Of a stretch of 64,000 nt of DNA, positions 1-10,910 are shown piece by piece; the first letter of the stretch is position 1; every line of letters begins with the position of its first letter. The notes under the pieces were generated by a model, which worked only from the letters and a program-made list of their open reading frames with translations, was not told the origin of the DNA and did not search any database. The stretch spans positions 12,284,501-12,348,500 of the forward strand of contig NW_024466607.1 in the NCBI RefSeq assembly GCF_017591425.1. Direction: 5' to 3'. This DNA is from Ochotona curzoniae. Its lineage: Eukaryota > Chordata > Mammalia > Lagomorpha > Ochotonidae. The position numbers were made by a program, and so were the translations under genes.

Positions 1-38
1 GGTGGTGGTGGTGGTGGTGGTGGTGGTGGTGGTGGTGG
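1..38. repeat. (GGT)n trinucleotide microsatellite, cut by the window edge
   Basis: About 12 uninterrupted GGT units start at base 1 and stop at the GGGG before 'tctgaagc'. The true left end lies outside the window, so its full length is unknown. Long pure trinucleotide runs like this are usually length-polymorphic. Confidence 0.95.
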
Positions 39-3000
39 GGTCTGAAGCAGTATTACCTGCAAAGATATTGGGTTGAGCAAGTCATAGTTCATTCCTTCTC
101 TCCTCCAATTTCCTTTCCAGTTGGGACCTTTGGGAGATAACTGTGGTTGTGACTGTAATGGAGAACTAGTAGCCATAAGAGCTGAAACTTCTTGCAAAGG
201 GTAGAGGTGTGGAATCCCTTACATTACAACATGTAGATATGGCCAGCTCTGCAAGGCCATATCCTGAGGTATGGCGCCAGGTGAGGGTCAGGAAATCAAG
301 ACTTCTTTCCCTCCCACGACCTGTAAGTTCTTGATAGACACTGCTTCATGCAACAGCTTTGGAAAACCCAGGGCAGAGGGCACTTCCAGGGAAAAGACTT
401 GAACATGAATGACTCAGAAATAAATCAACCCAAGTCCCAACGCAGAACAGGTGGCACACTCCAAACAGGATGACCTGTGGCCAGGAGTGGCTGGAGGCTC
501 AACCTATAGTCGGGTAGTTGGGGGTCTCACCACCTGAGGTGCAAAAGAAGAGGGTGAGAGGAAGTTACCAGAGCCTGGCAGGACTGAATTTAGGATAGAA
601 GAGGCACCTGCTTTTGTTGCGGCTCTGGGCACAGAGAAGCTTAAGGCATGGACCTGGAGGGACACAGAAAGTAACAAGGCAAAAGAAAACCCATGTCCTT
701 CCTTGGGGTTCATGGTGGCCCCCAATCAACCAAGTTTTGTTTTCTTCCTTATACTCTCAATTTTTCTGATATTCTCAAATAAGTGCAAATAACCCCTGGT
801 GTTAAGAAAACACTATTTTTACATTAAAAACGGGGGGGGGGGGAAGCAACACTAATAAAAAAGGAATGTGTCCCAAGGAGGCACCCTAGGAGAGTACCAA
901 AACCTTCATTAACCAGTGTGGGAAAGGAGGCCTCAAAAATTCCTGTTCCAGCCAACCAGCCAACATGTTCCCACAGATTGCTGATCATGAAGAAGGCAAA
1001 TGCAACTGGTGGTATCAAAGCAAGTTGAGGAAAAGAAGAATTCCTGGGCCCTGAAGAAAGTGGTGGCTGAACCCCTCTTGTTTCTCTGACGTGAGTCTCA
1101 TAGGGAAGGATGCTGGGGGGAACATACTTGGCGGCCCAGGCATGTGCAACCAGGTTCCATGTAACCCCTTCATCATGGGGTGGTGTCAGGGCAGGTCCGT
1201 CCCTCTGAAAGTCTCTGTGAGGGTCCATGGCTTTGTCAGCCACCAGCTACTCTACACATCTCCCTTGTAAGTCAGAGTTGAAGACATAGAGAGTCACAGA
1301 CTCCAAGAAGGTGAAACACACACACACACACACACGAAACAAAAATACAGAATTCCTCAGGTCTCCTCTGCAGTGGCCCATAGCACCAGGAAGGCCTGCA
1401 GCACAGCTGGTCCAATAGCGGAAAGAGCATATTCGTGCATTATTGAGTAAGACACATAGAAGGCCAAAGGCAGGTGTGATCTGTTTCTCTAATTTCCCAT
1501 CAGTTGGCTTCTCTTCCATTTCCCCTTCTTTTCCATGACTTGGTGCCCTGAGCTTTCTGCATCCAGGCCCTGGCCAGGAATCTCTTGTGGGGGTCATTCC
1601 CCTCTTAGGGAGGTGGACATCAACCTTACAGCTGAGAACTTTCAAAGACTTTGAGAACAGCAACTGGGACACACGGTAAGGACATACAGGTCAATCTAAA
1701 GGCTGCACAAAATGGGTGATTCAGTAGCAAGCCTGCCTGCACACGTGGCCAGATGTTTTCCAAGTCCCCCTCAATCCTTTTTGACATTTGGCGCGATGGA
1801 GTCTGATGTACTTGCAACAGAGGATGAAGGCTTTGGGGCCAAAGGGAAATATAGTCGCCAAGGAAAACTCCTCAGATGCTGCTTTCTCTCCCCGCCCCCA
1901 CCACCACCTCCAGGAGGGAAAAGAAGGCACATCTGAGGCAGGCTCCTGGCTCTCCTGTTGTCTTGAGAGCACTGAAGCAGTCTTCTGCCACACGTTAAAC
2001 CACCTGAGCTAGCATTGGCCTTCCACTAACAGTAAGTGGTGTAGTGTGGGTGGTGGGTGCAGGGACCCAAGAAATAGAGAAAAGGTATAAAAATAGAGCG
2101 TCTTCCCCTCCCATTGATTAGCATAATGGCTGGAGTGTAGTTGAGAAAGTTCAAGCTCCTCTGTTTCTTGTCTGAAGAGCCCACTTTCTTATTATCTCCT
2201 CCCCCGGTTTCACCCTGCCATCCCCCAGAGCCCTAGCTTTCTCGTGGGTCACAGAGTTCACCGACAGCACTATCGCATTTATTTTAGCGTAGTGTCTGAA
2301 ACAAGTACACGCTCAATCATCACCACCTGCTATTTTCATGATTATTGCTCTCCTTGTTGGGCAGCCGCAGACAAGGAGAAAAGACTGCTAAGTACCAATG
2401 TGTGGACTCAAGAAGCTTGGCAAATAAGAAGTAAATTGGCCTCTGCTACAGAGAGGCAGAGAGCCTGTTTCTGGGTCGGAAAAAGCCAAGGAAGACATGG
2501 AATTTAACACTGACTTGAATGAGTATGTGCTAGGAGCAAACCTCGTAGATGGGTGGATATCATGGATTCTACCAGTCTTCTGCATCAGTCAGTTCCTGCC
2601 TTACTAATTCTATTTCATAAAATTCCCCAAAGTCAAAGCTATTGACCATGAGCATTTATTCTTGTGTCTAAGGGCCAATAACTTGGTGGCAGACAGGCTG
2701 ATCTAGGCTGGCTCCAACTGACTAACCCTGTTTCATACCATGGGTTGGCTGGGATTGACTCTATACTTGAGCATGGGTTCCAATGCAGTACGTTTGTGTG
2801 TGTTCTGGGATTCAGGCAGAAAAGACAAGGGTGATTCAGGCCACATTTTTCTCATTCTTGATGCAAAAGGCGCAGAAACCCAGACCAAACCACACAAGAA
2901 TGTGACAGTCCTCTGCTTAACTCATATCCACACTCCTTCCACATCCAGAACTGGTCATACGGTCAAGTCCAATACCAGTGGGATGGAGCAGTGTGTCCTC

Positions 3001-3240
3001 TGCCCACAACAGGAGCATACCACACAGTCAACTGGCAAAGGTATCTGTCCCTATTATTCATGGAGAGTAGAGAACTGAGGCTAAGAATCCAATTTAGTGC
3101 AGCCCTCCTGTGCTCAGAGGGCAGCCAAGCATGTCGATCATTTAAGATGAAAACAAAGTGTTGGCTTGTTACCTGGTGAGCTGTGGCTGAGTCAAAGGAA
3201 GCCAACGCATCATAGAAGGAAGTACCTGCACGCATTCAAG
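39..3240. other. Unannotated single-copy-like DNA
   Basis: I see no exon-like structure and no recognisable interspersed repeat here. The only clear features are a poly-G run of 12 at 832-843 and a short (AC)n tract at about 1315-1335. The open frames in this stretch are short, overlap on both strands and have no family resemblance. A C-rich patch with CCACCACC lies at about 1893-1913. It could be intergenic or part of a large intron. Confidence 0.6.
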
Positions 3241-3249
3241 CATCCAGTC

Positions 3250-3445
3250 ATCCCACACACACATTACTGGACAGTTACTATGTCTGAGTAAGACATAGTC
3301 GTATGCGTATCGTATCTGCTAGGTACCGTGCTAGGAAGGAATGCAGACAAAATGAAAGCAGACATTAGACAAAACTTGGAGTCTGGGAGCAGACACACGT
3401 TAACCAATAAACCACATTTAGGGGTAGCTGAATAAATGACAGGAG
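3250..3445 (+). mobile_element. L2/MIR-related ancient repeat remnant
   Basis: The order 'attactggacagttactatg', 'taggtaccgtgctagg', 'aatgcagacaaaat', 'caataaacca' follows the common mammalian LINE2/MIR-type 3' segment. That segment normally reads along the lines of 'tactatgtgccaggcactg...aacaaaacagac...acaataaac'. It is heavily diverged, so the subfamily and ends are uncertain. Confidence 0.4.
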
Positions 3446-3536
3446 ATCCATATATTGAAGCAAAGCAAAAACTCTGCGATTTCAATTAGAAATGAGATCT
3501 GAAATTCTAATCCCTCCTTTCAAAAAAAAAAAAGGC

Positions 3537-3790
3537 TTGATTTTATTTAAGATTATTGAAAGGACGGATAGAGAGATTTCTTCCATCTGCTGGTTCACTC
3601 CACAAATGGCCACAACAGCCAGAGCTAGGTGCATAGGAAGGTAGGAGCCAGGAACTTCTTTGAGGTCTCCCACATGGGTGCAGGGGCCCAAGGACGTGAG
3701 CCATAAGCGGGGAGCTGGATGGGAAATGGAGCAACTGAGACACCATCCGTCACCCATATAACATGCTGGCACCACAAAGGTTTAGCCTAC
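3537..3790 (-). mobile_element. Lagomorph C SINE (antisense copy)
   Basis: This is the first of many copies of the lagomorph tRNA-derived SINE. On the + strand an antisense copy starts with the T-rich/A-rich tail and 'attgaaagg...gagatttcttccatctgctggttcac'. It then has the body landmarks 'caggagccagg', 'ggtctcccacatgggtgcaggg' and 'ggggagctggatgggaaatgg', and ends with the degraded tRNA-like head near 'gctggcacca'. It is diverged and lacks an obvious target-site duplication. The family is non-autonomous, made by RNA polymerase III and mobilised by L1 proteins. Confidence 0.85.
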
Positions 3791-3799
3791 CACAGCATG

Positions 3800-4690
3800 G
3801 CTCTGGTCCTTAATATTTCCCTTTAAAAGACACTTATTTGTAGAGCTTGCTACTGAAAAGATTAGGGGACAGAGGCTAAGCCCCTTACAGTTTAGGAGTG
3901 AATAGAAAATGTGTAAGATGAGCCTGGGACATCTTCCACTAGAAAGCAAAGTGTGCGATGCCAAGTTCATGTCAAAGGAACCCAGCCATCAGCTGGAAGT
4001 TTCTACTCCAGAAGGTAGGAACTATTCAGCAACAATAATGCAACCTGAGATTAAACTATAATGATATGAGTTCAAAATGATACTTTGAAAAAGAAAAGAT
4101 AAGTTCTCCAACTGAGGTTTCTAGGATTTCAACTTGTTTCTCAAAAAATTGGTGAATTAAGAGGAACTTTTACTCTACATTTCCTGCCTGTATAACTGCA
4201 TGTGTAAGTAACCAAACCAACAGCAGGGAAATGTCTTCATAGAAAATGTTCTGCTATTCAATGCAGAAGGAATGATAATAGCCCTCAATGAAATAATGAA
4301 TTTGGGATGCAATCATTGATGGAGACTGCCAGCCTTAGGGGAAATGTTGATAGGGAAAGCTTTGCGTAAGATCAGTAAGGCTGATCCCACCTAAGCCCAT
4401 GGATCAATGGTCATCAGTGAGATCAACAGATTTTATGTGCTTTCTGTAAATTACACAATACCAAGTGTAAGACACTCTTGTTTTAGGAAAATTGACCTTG
4501 ACTCTGACCAAGCCTCCAGATCTCTTAGCAGTTTACAGAAAGACAAGGGACCAAAGAACAATTTAAACAATATTATCAACAAGCAATCAGCTAAGCTGAG
4601 AATGGAAGACATTCTGTAATATCAATGACCTACTTTCTCTAACAAATTAATGGCATGGAAAAGAAAGCAAAAAGAAATGAGAACTGTTTG
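3800..4690. other. Unannotated A/T-rich stretch
   Basis: Nothing recognisable is seen between the SINE at 3.5 kb and the mini-element at 4.7 kb. There is no splice-flanked open frame, simple repeat or familiar transposon motif. Confidence 0.5.
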
Positions 4691-4698
4691 TTTTTTAA

Positions 4699-4812
4699 GG
4701 GTAGTTCAAAGAGTTCATGGGAATGGAACTAAAAAGATAAGTTGATTTTGATGCAAAAAGTTTTGAGTATAGTTTTTCATATATATAAAACTGACCCTGA
4801 ACTTCCTGAAAA
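4699..4812 (+). mobile_element. Mariner-like mini-element (MITE), copy 1
   Basis: The left end has 'ttcaaagagttcatggg', followed by 'aactaaaaagataagttga' and 'tgatgcaaaaa'. The middle has 'tttttcatatatat' and the right end 'tgaacttcctgaa', an imperfect inverted copy of the left end. The same layout recurs at 10.8, 11.7, 26.4, 27.4 and 31.9-32.4 kb. The layout (about 110-130 bp, 'ttcaaaaagttcatgga' ends, no coding capacity) suggests a non-autonomous mariner/Tc1-type element. I recall Hsmar2-like termini but cannot align them. Confidence 0.65.
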
Positions 4813-5117
4813 TCACTTATGTGCATGAATTAAAAAAAAAAAATCATTCTAAGATTTACAAAAAAAGAGTGGAACTGTTCACTGTGCTAAGTGAAACAAG
4901 TGTCTTGGAAAGAAAGAAATGACTTGTCTGAAAATTAGTACAGAGTACAAAAATGTGAATATCATATCACTTTGAGTATATTATAAATACTGCATCATTG
5001 AATAATACCATGTAAAAGACAATATTAGCTTCTTTCTCCATATTGTGCTTGTGGTCACGAATCCCTCATTTTCTGATCATTAATATCTGCTCTCAAGAAA
5101 GAATAAAATAAATGAAA
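4813..5117. other. A/T-rich spacer between two mini-element pieces
   Basis: No gene or repeat is recognised. The interval contains A-runs at about 4832-4842 and is otherwise featureless. Confidence 0.5.
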
Positions 5118-5184
5118 AAATATTTTTGTACCAAAAGAAACTTATCTTTTAATTTTCCATCAACTTTTTGAAGCACTCTCATAT
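5118..5184 (-). mobile_element. Mariner-like mini-element, partial copy 2 (right half)
   Basis: 'tgtaccaaaagaaacttatc' followed by 'ttttaattttccatcaac' and 'tttttgaag' is the inverted version of the left half of the 4.7-kb element ('ttcatggaa...aaaagataagttt...ggtgcaaaa'). Only this half is recognisable, so the copy is truncated. Confidence 0.55.
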
Positions 5185-5273
5185 TCAAGGTGTATAAAAT
5201 GATGTTTAAATAGGCATATGTGTTGTAAAGTGTTGAATGTAGTCAAGCCAATTAACCTATCCCTCAGCCCACA

Positions 5274-5337
<64 letters not shown>
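5274..5337. repeat. Compound (GT)n(GA)n microsatellite
   Basis: A short GT run (5274-5286) passes directly into about 26 GA units ending at 5337. The purine-rich strand is pure, so a length polymorphism or triplex-prone tract is expected. Confidence 0.95.
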
Positions 5338-5339
<2 letters not shown>

Positions 5340-5835
5340 ACAGCATTGATGATCTACTCTCTAGCACCTTTTAACTGTAGAATAATATTACCATGCTGGA
5401 CAACAGATTCCTAGAGCTTCTTATTTCTGCATAAGAGCCAAGCGTCTCCTTACATCTCTCCCCTGCCTCTACTTTCCTGGTATTGAAAGATAGATTTTAA
5501 AGAGTTTATTTGAGCTGATTTGTGATTTGTGACTCAAGCTGCTCCTAAAACATTTGTGCCCTGAAGGACACAAAGCAAAGATTTCTATGTGGTGAGTACA
5601 GTGTAAGGCATAGAAAACATTGTTGGATTAAAGTGAGAGCACGAAACTTATTTGGATCATTCAAGCACAAAAAGTCCCCAGTTGTGTTGGTTGGCAGTTT
5701 CTGACTGGTGAAGCTCAGAGTTCCTCTTAACCCTTGGTGTTGAATTGAGTTTCAGTTTGTGAACGTAAGAGCCCGAGACACTAGAGTTATGACATCTCCA
5801 CGGATTCCCAACGATAACCACCATCCCATTCAGGT
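5338..5835. other. Unannotated stretch
   Basis: No exon or familiar repeat is recognised between the GA microsatellite and the first L1 segment. Confidence 0.5.
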
Positions 5836-6017
5836 TTTATGAACTCAAAATCTTTAGATTCTACATGCTATGAGTGAGAACACGCAAAATTTTCCTATGT
5901 GTCACTCTGATGTATTGATTTTGTTTCCTTCAGACATGTACCCAGAGTGGTGTTGCTGGATTGCATGATGGTTCTGTCTTTATTTATTTATTTTGAGAGG
6001 CCTCCACACTGTTTTAT

Positions 6018-6330
6018 TTAAATTTTTAAAATTATTTATTCATTTTTGTTGGAAAGTCAGATTTAGAGAGACGAGAGACAAAGATCCTCCATCTGCTGGT
6101 TCAGTCCCCAACTGGAGCTGAGCCAGTCCAAAGCCAGGAGCCAAGAGCTCTCTCCAGGTCTCCACATGGGTGCAGGGTCCCAGGACTTTGGGCTGTCTTC
6201 TACTGCCTTCTCAGGCCACAAGCAGGGAGCTAGATGGGAAATGGAGAAGCCAGGATATGAAGCAGTGCTGACATGGGATCCCAGCACAGGCAAAGTGAGA
6301 ATTTTAGCCACTGGACTACCATGCCAAGTT
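6018..6330 (-). mobile_element. C SINE inserted in the antisense L1
   Basis: Antisense copy with tail 'aaattatttattcattttt', 'gacaaagatcctccatctgc', 'tggttcagtccccaactgg', 'ggtctccacatgggtgcagg' and 'caagcagggagctagatggg'. The head is near 'ccactggactaccatgcc'. It sits between L1 positions reading 'ccacactgtttt' (6003) and 'ccatactgttttt' (6331), which is probably the diverged target-site duplication. Confidence 0.85.
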
Positions 6331-6392
6331 CCATACTGTTTTTCATATGGACAATATCAACTTCCCACTATTAGTGTACAGAAGTTCTATTT

Positions 6393-6692
6393 TGGGTGCT
6401 GGGAGGTTTAAGATACTTCCTATCATGCTGGCATCCCTTATAGGTGCTGCTTTGTGTCCTAGCTGCTTCACTTCTGATCTAGCTCTCTGCCAATGACCTC
6501 AAAAGGAAGCAGAAGATGCCCAGGGGTTCAGCTCCTGCCACCCACTTGGGACACTCAGATGAAGTTCCTGGATTTGGCTTGGTCCAGCCCTGCTCATTGA
6601 AATCATCCAGGGAGTGCAATAGTGGATGGGGAGCTTTCCCTCTTTCTCTGTCTCTCCCTCTGTAACTTTGACTTTCAAATAAGTATGTTTAA
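6393..6692 (+). mobile_element. C SINE, diverged sense copy
   Basis: Head remnant 'gtgctgggaggtttaagata', body 'tgctggcatcccttataggt', 'gctgcttcacttctgatc', 'agcagaagatgcccaggggt', 'tggtccagccctgctcattg', and tail 'tctgtaactttgactttcaa' followed by 'ataagtatgtttaaa'. The copy is old, with many substitutions. Confidence 0.75.
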
Positions 6693-6748
6693 AGCATGGG
6701 ATATAAGCAATACTTGAAAAACAAACAGACAAACAAAAACAAGGAGCT

Positions 6749-7130
6749 TGAGGCTAGCACTTTGGTATAGCAAGTTAAGCTTCCGCCTGTGGTGCAGACA
6801 TTCCGTATGGGTGCTGGCTCAAGTTCCAATTGGTCCAGTTCCTAGCTGGCGGCCTGCAAAATGTGCCTGGGAAAACAGTGGAAGATGGCCCAGGTGCTTG
6901 GGCCCCTGAATCCACATGGGAGACCCAGAAGAGGCGCTGGGCTCCTGGCTGTAGCCTGGCCTAGCTCTGTCCATTGAGGCCATTTGGGAAGTAAACCAGT
7001 AGATAAAAGAAAAAAAGAGATCTCTTTTTCTCCTTTTCTTCTTCTTCTTCTTCCTCTCTCTCCTCTCTCTCTCTCTATGTAACTATGGCTTTCAAATGAA
7101 AACAGATACATCCCTTTTAAAAAAAAAAAA
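6749..7130 (+). mobile_element. C SINE with an expanded TTC/TC tract
   Basis: The sense copy is full length, starting 'gaggctagcactttggtata' and ending 'tatggctttcaaatgaaaac' plus an A-tail at 7119-7130. The pyrimidine tract near the 3' end has grown into a (TTC)n(TC)n microsatellite at about 7020-7077, making this copy longer than the usual 320-340 bp. Confidence 0.85.
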
Positions 7131-7589
7131 TGTTGCGTTTTCCTCACATCTTGCCGGTGTATGTCAACTTTTGTCTTTGCGGTAACCGTCCTGACACGTG
7201 CAGTGACGTCTCCCTGTGGCTTTGATCTGTGGTTCCCTGATGACGCACAATGTTGAGCACCTTTTAAAATTATATATACCAACTGACCATTTTCATAGCC
7301 TTCTGGGGAAAAATGTTTATTTGGGTCCTTTGTCCCTTTTAAAATCAGGTTACTTTCTTGTTACTGAGTGATCTGAATTCCTCACATATTTCTGATGTTA
7401 AACTTAAGATATATGGTTTGCAACTATTTTCTCCAAGTCCATAGATTACCAGTTTGTTTTATTGACTGTTTGCTTTTTACTCTGACATAGTCAAGAATGG
7501 GAACAAAAGAGGTGTCAGAGATTTGACAGTTGGTCAAGATGTGAGCCTTTTTGAATTCCACTTGGGGGAAAAACAGCCTTAAAGAGATC

Positions 7590-7850
7590 TCTTTAAGAGA
7601 CCAACCTAATGCTAAGGAATATTCCTTATTTTTGTTAGGATGGATAATAGCACGGCAGTTATGTTTCTTAAACGTCTTCATCAATTACTGTTGCACATAC
7701 TGGTGCAATGAAAGAATGTTTGGAAATCAGTCATGGAGTGATGGGGACGGAACTGCTGTTGAAGGTGAATGATGAATGTAAGTTTCCAGGACACGCTTCT
7801 GTCTGCTTGAAAGTTTTCATAATGTCACATTGCAAAACAGCACATGAATA
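7590..7850 (+). mobile_element. L1 3' UTR end fragment
   Basis: 'gttaggatggataatagcac', 'ggcagttatgtttctta', then 'ggagtgatggggacg' and 'gcttgaaagttttcataat' follow the order of an old mammalian L1 3' UTR end ('gataatggtattgtggttatgttt...gggtgatgggtac...tgaaattttccataata'). It is in the sense orientation, opposite to the adjacent 5.8-7.5 kb copy. Confidence 0.6.
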
Positions 7851-8039
7851 TGAGTAGGAATGGTGTGAGGTATGGGATCCGGCATCTCTGAGTAATCTTA
7901 GTATCTGTCACAGTTCCCTGTGCTTGCACCTGCAGCTGGGATGGACAGCTCCATGCAGCCTCTGATCGGCCTTATTCCAAGAGGGAGACTCTGGGATGAC
8001 AGCTCAAGGCTACCTAGCATTCTACCACCACACACGCTT

Positions 8040-8310
8040 CTGTACAGCAAAGGAAAGTGAGCAGCGAAATGGAATTTTCAAATCATGTACCAGATAAGGG
8101 GTTAATATCAAAATAGATAAGGAGCTCACACAACTGAGTAACAATCAATCAATCAGTTAATATAAAAAAAAGTCTGATTTTAAAATTGGCAAAGGATCTA
8201 AATAGTATTTCCCCAGAAGGGATACACAACTGGTCAGCAGGTATTTGGAAAGGCATTCTACCACGAGCAGTTCCTAAGTGTAGCAAAGTTAATGCCCCGT
8301 GGGTGATCAG
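8040..8310 (+). mobile_element. L1 ORF2-tail fragment
   Basis: 'ggagctcacacaactgagta' followed by 'aaaattggcaaaggatctaa', 'atagtatttccccag' and 'ggatacacaactggtcagca' matches the well-known ORF2 3' stretch ('ctcaataacaaaa...atgggcaaaggatttgaatag...acatttctcc'). Frame breaks are evident and no protein is made. Confidence 0.6.
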
Positions 8311-9416
8311 CACAGGTGCCTGTGTTAAAGGTGCAGGCCCAGGCTGTGTGAAGACACTGCTTTGTGATGGCTGGCAAGTGCGGAGTTGGACTGCGGATTC
8401 TGTCTGGACATCTGTCGTGGCATTCTCCAGGCAGGCTTTGTCGGCTGTAGCCCTTTGCAGAAATGTTTCACATGATTAGATAAAAGCCTGAGCCAAAGTA
8501 TAGACCATAAGGACACAATAAGGAGCGTGATTGCAAATGGAGGATTCTAAAAATGGGTCTAGTTTGTTTCACAAGCTTGCAAGATCGCTAAGTGACAGAG
8601 AGGGAAAGGAGCCATGGTAAAGGAGACTTCATTTCACAGCAGTACCTGTCCACCTGGGCATTAAGATGACAGCCTTCCTGTCTCTTTACTGTGCCTTCAA
8701 TCCTGTGAACATGAGTTTCCAAGCATACAGATGCACATGCAAACAGGTGCGTGCGCTCCATTTTGTTGCAGATAAAAATAGCTCCTGAGCGTTGGAGAAC
8801 AATCTGCTTTAGTCCTAGGAGTTTGGAAAAACACTTGTAGCCAAGAACAGAATCTCATTATTGGAGATAATTGGCATTCCCCCTCATCCACAAGTATTTT
8901 AAATATTTAAATCAGCTCGTTATCACACACAGACACCTCCTCAGGCCCAAGTCCTGTGTGACCATGAGAATCCAGTCTTTTTCCTCTTCTCCCATTCTCT
9001 TCTCTGAGCTTTCGGGAGCTACTCTGCAGGATTGTCAAGAAATTAAAGGCACTTGACTTTCAAGTAAAATGGTCATCCATACTTCCTTTTTGGTGGAAAG
9101 AGCAGAGTAAGAAATATTGTTGTTAGAAAACTGGCAAGAGTAAAGCTGGTTGAGCTTCCAACTGTGCAGGTAACCTGTTCAGCCAGGACCAGATGGTTTG
9201 GAGAGCTGGGAATAGGAAGTATTCTCTATCTAGGTCAGCCCCGAACTCAGCCCAGGTCACAAATAACAGAGAACTGTTGGGCAGGATGCGTGTTCAGAGG
9301 CTTCCAGAAAGAGTCTGAAACAGAAGTACTTGAATTTGGTTATCACTGGGCTCCTTTTTGGCAAACTTTGATCCCAAATGCGCCGATCAAGTTGCTGTGG
9401 AAGCAAAGCTTTTTTC
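8311..9416. other. Unannotated stretch
   Basis: No exon-like or repeat structure is recognised. Base composition is ordinary. Confidence 0.5.
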
Positions 9417-9718
9417 TTTTTAAAAATTACTGATTTACTTGCAAGTCAGTGTTGGAAAGACACGGAGTTGTCTTCCATCTGCTGGTTTATTTCCTATATG
9501 GCTGTAAAGCCTATGGCTGGGCCAAGCTAAAGTCAGGAGTGCTTCCTCCAGGCCTCCCACATGGATGACAGTGGCCTAAACCCTTGGGTCATCCTACACT
9601 GCTTTTCCCAGGCTATTAGCAAGGGACTGGATCAGAAATAGAGCAGCTGAGACATGATCCGGCACCCGTGTGGGATGCAGATAGCAGCTCTACCTGTTGC
9701 ACCACAGTGCCAGCCCTG
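9417..9718 (-). mobile_element. C SINE (antisense copy)
   Basis: Tail 'tttttaaaaattactgattt', then 'gttgtcttccatctgctggt', 'ttcctccaggcctcccacat', 'ctattagcaagggactggat', and a well-kept head region 'ctgttgcaccacagtgccag'. It is moderately diverged. Confidence 0.85.
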
Positions 9719-10785
9719 GAAAGCTTTCTTTAAAGGACAAATCTGCAATTGTAGTCTGTCCTCGAAGTTGACAACGTATCATTGTCTTTCCAGAATTTTT
9801 AAGAAAACCATAATGTCCAGCATAATAAAGAATGTAGAGAACCCTTTTAAATGTCATAAATAAGGGTCAGTGATTACAATCTGCCTAGCTACAAGTTGAT
9901 TTGATTGTATATCAAAAGTTGTAAAGCATTTCCAAGTGGGTGGGAGAAGCATGATGAAGTCCATGGATTTTTCTCTTTGGCTCTCTGGGGCTAGTGATCA
10001 ACACCACATACACACACACACACAAACACACTTTAACACAAGCTTGTTCTCCACAAAGGAGGTGAAAGCAAGCAACCCTAAGATGAGCATAGGCCCCCAT
10101 GCAGCATGCTAACATCAACTCTCAGGGCAAGTGAGCCAGTACCTCAACCTGGCCTGGAGTGAGGCGTACAGTATCCATGGACCAGCCTCTTGACTCCTCC
10201 ATGGCAGGATTAGGCATTAAGATGACACATGAGCTTGGAGGTGACTACTCCTGGACCCACAGCCATCTCCAGGCAAGATTCTATTTAGCACTCGTTGGCG
10301 CCACAGAGGAAGCAGACTTGGGAACACCCAGGGCTGATTCTGAAGAGCTTGGAAGCCAGCAGTATAGATTATATACAATGTCTTTGGATAAGCGACATAT
10401 GCTCTTGGGATCCTAATACTCCTGTTTGTAACAGAACTCCAGTAGAAGCCATGAACGCTAAATTATATGATTAAACCCGAGGGTCTAGATGCGTCTGCTA
10501 GCAAAGGCTTACCAATCCCTAGGCTGAAAAGGCACACCCAAAATTCAAACAGCAATGATTTCTCATCATATGCCCACTAGTGCTCCCCTTCTTAGATTCC
10601 TGGAATAAAGACCACTTATGCCAGCTTCTCTGGTGGTATGGCCCTGCAACTGTTCTAGCCACTGGGATACAATGGGGGCTTCGTGTACAACTTACGTCAT
10701 TGGAAGGAGTAGTCCTCTCCACCTGCTGCTTCTTGCCTGGGGGCAGAATACAAACTTGACAGCTGAAGTTTGAACACAATGGGTC
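9719..10785. other. Unannotated stretch with a short (CA)n tract
   Basis: A CA-rich run lies at about 10006-10030. Nothing else is recognised. The ATG-initiated frames are short and have no family resemblance. Confidence 0.5.
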
Positions 10786-10910
10786 TCCAAAAGTTCACCA
10801 AAAAAAAAGCATGTTATGAAAAACTCTGCATGGAAGGAATTTACAAGTTTTGCACCAAAATAAACTAATCTTTTAAGTTCGTTTTCCGTGAACTGTTTCG
10901 AAGTACTCTT
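10783..10910 (-). mobile_element. Mariner-like mini-element, copy 3
   Basis: Left end 'gtctccaaaagttcaccaaa', centre 'catgttatgaaaaactctgc', then 'ttgcaccaaaataaactaat', 'cttttaagttcgttttccgt' and right end 'gaactgtttcgaag'. The orientation is opposite to the copies at 4.7 and 11.7 kb. The ends are inverted repeats of one another. Confidence 0.7.

Larger units (their letters stand above)
5838..7480 (-). mobile_element. Antisense L1 3' region, split by three SINEs
   Basis: Three + strand segments, 5838-6017, 6331-6392 and 7131-7480, follow the antisense order of an old L1 3' region. The landmarks are 'gtggtgttgctggattgcat', then 'cctccacactgtttt', 'ccatactgtttttcatatgg', 'acttcccactattagtgtac', then 'tgatgacgcacaatgttgag', 'accaactgaccattttcat' and 'ggtttgcaactattttctcc'. 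The interruptions are the C SINEs at 6018-6330, 6393-6692 and 6749-7130. No reading frame survives. The subfamily cannot be assigned by eye. Confidence 0.8.

Noticed and set aside
7020..7077. TTC/TC tract considered as an independent microsatellite
   Set aside because: It is the expanded pyrimidine part of the C SINE at 6749-7130 and is described there.
9718..9720. tRNA gene search over the SINE heads
   Set aside because: Several SINE heads contain A- and B-box-like motifs, but no copy has a foldable acceptor stem and anticodon arm of a real tRNA. They are SINE heads only.
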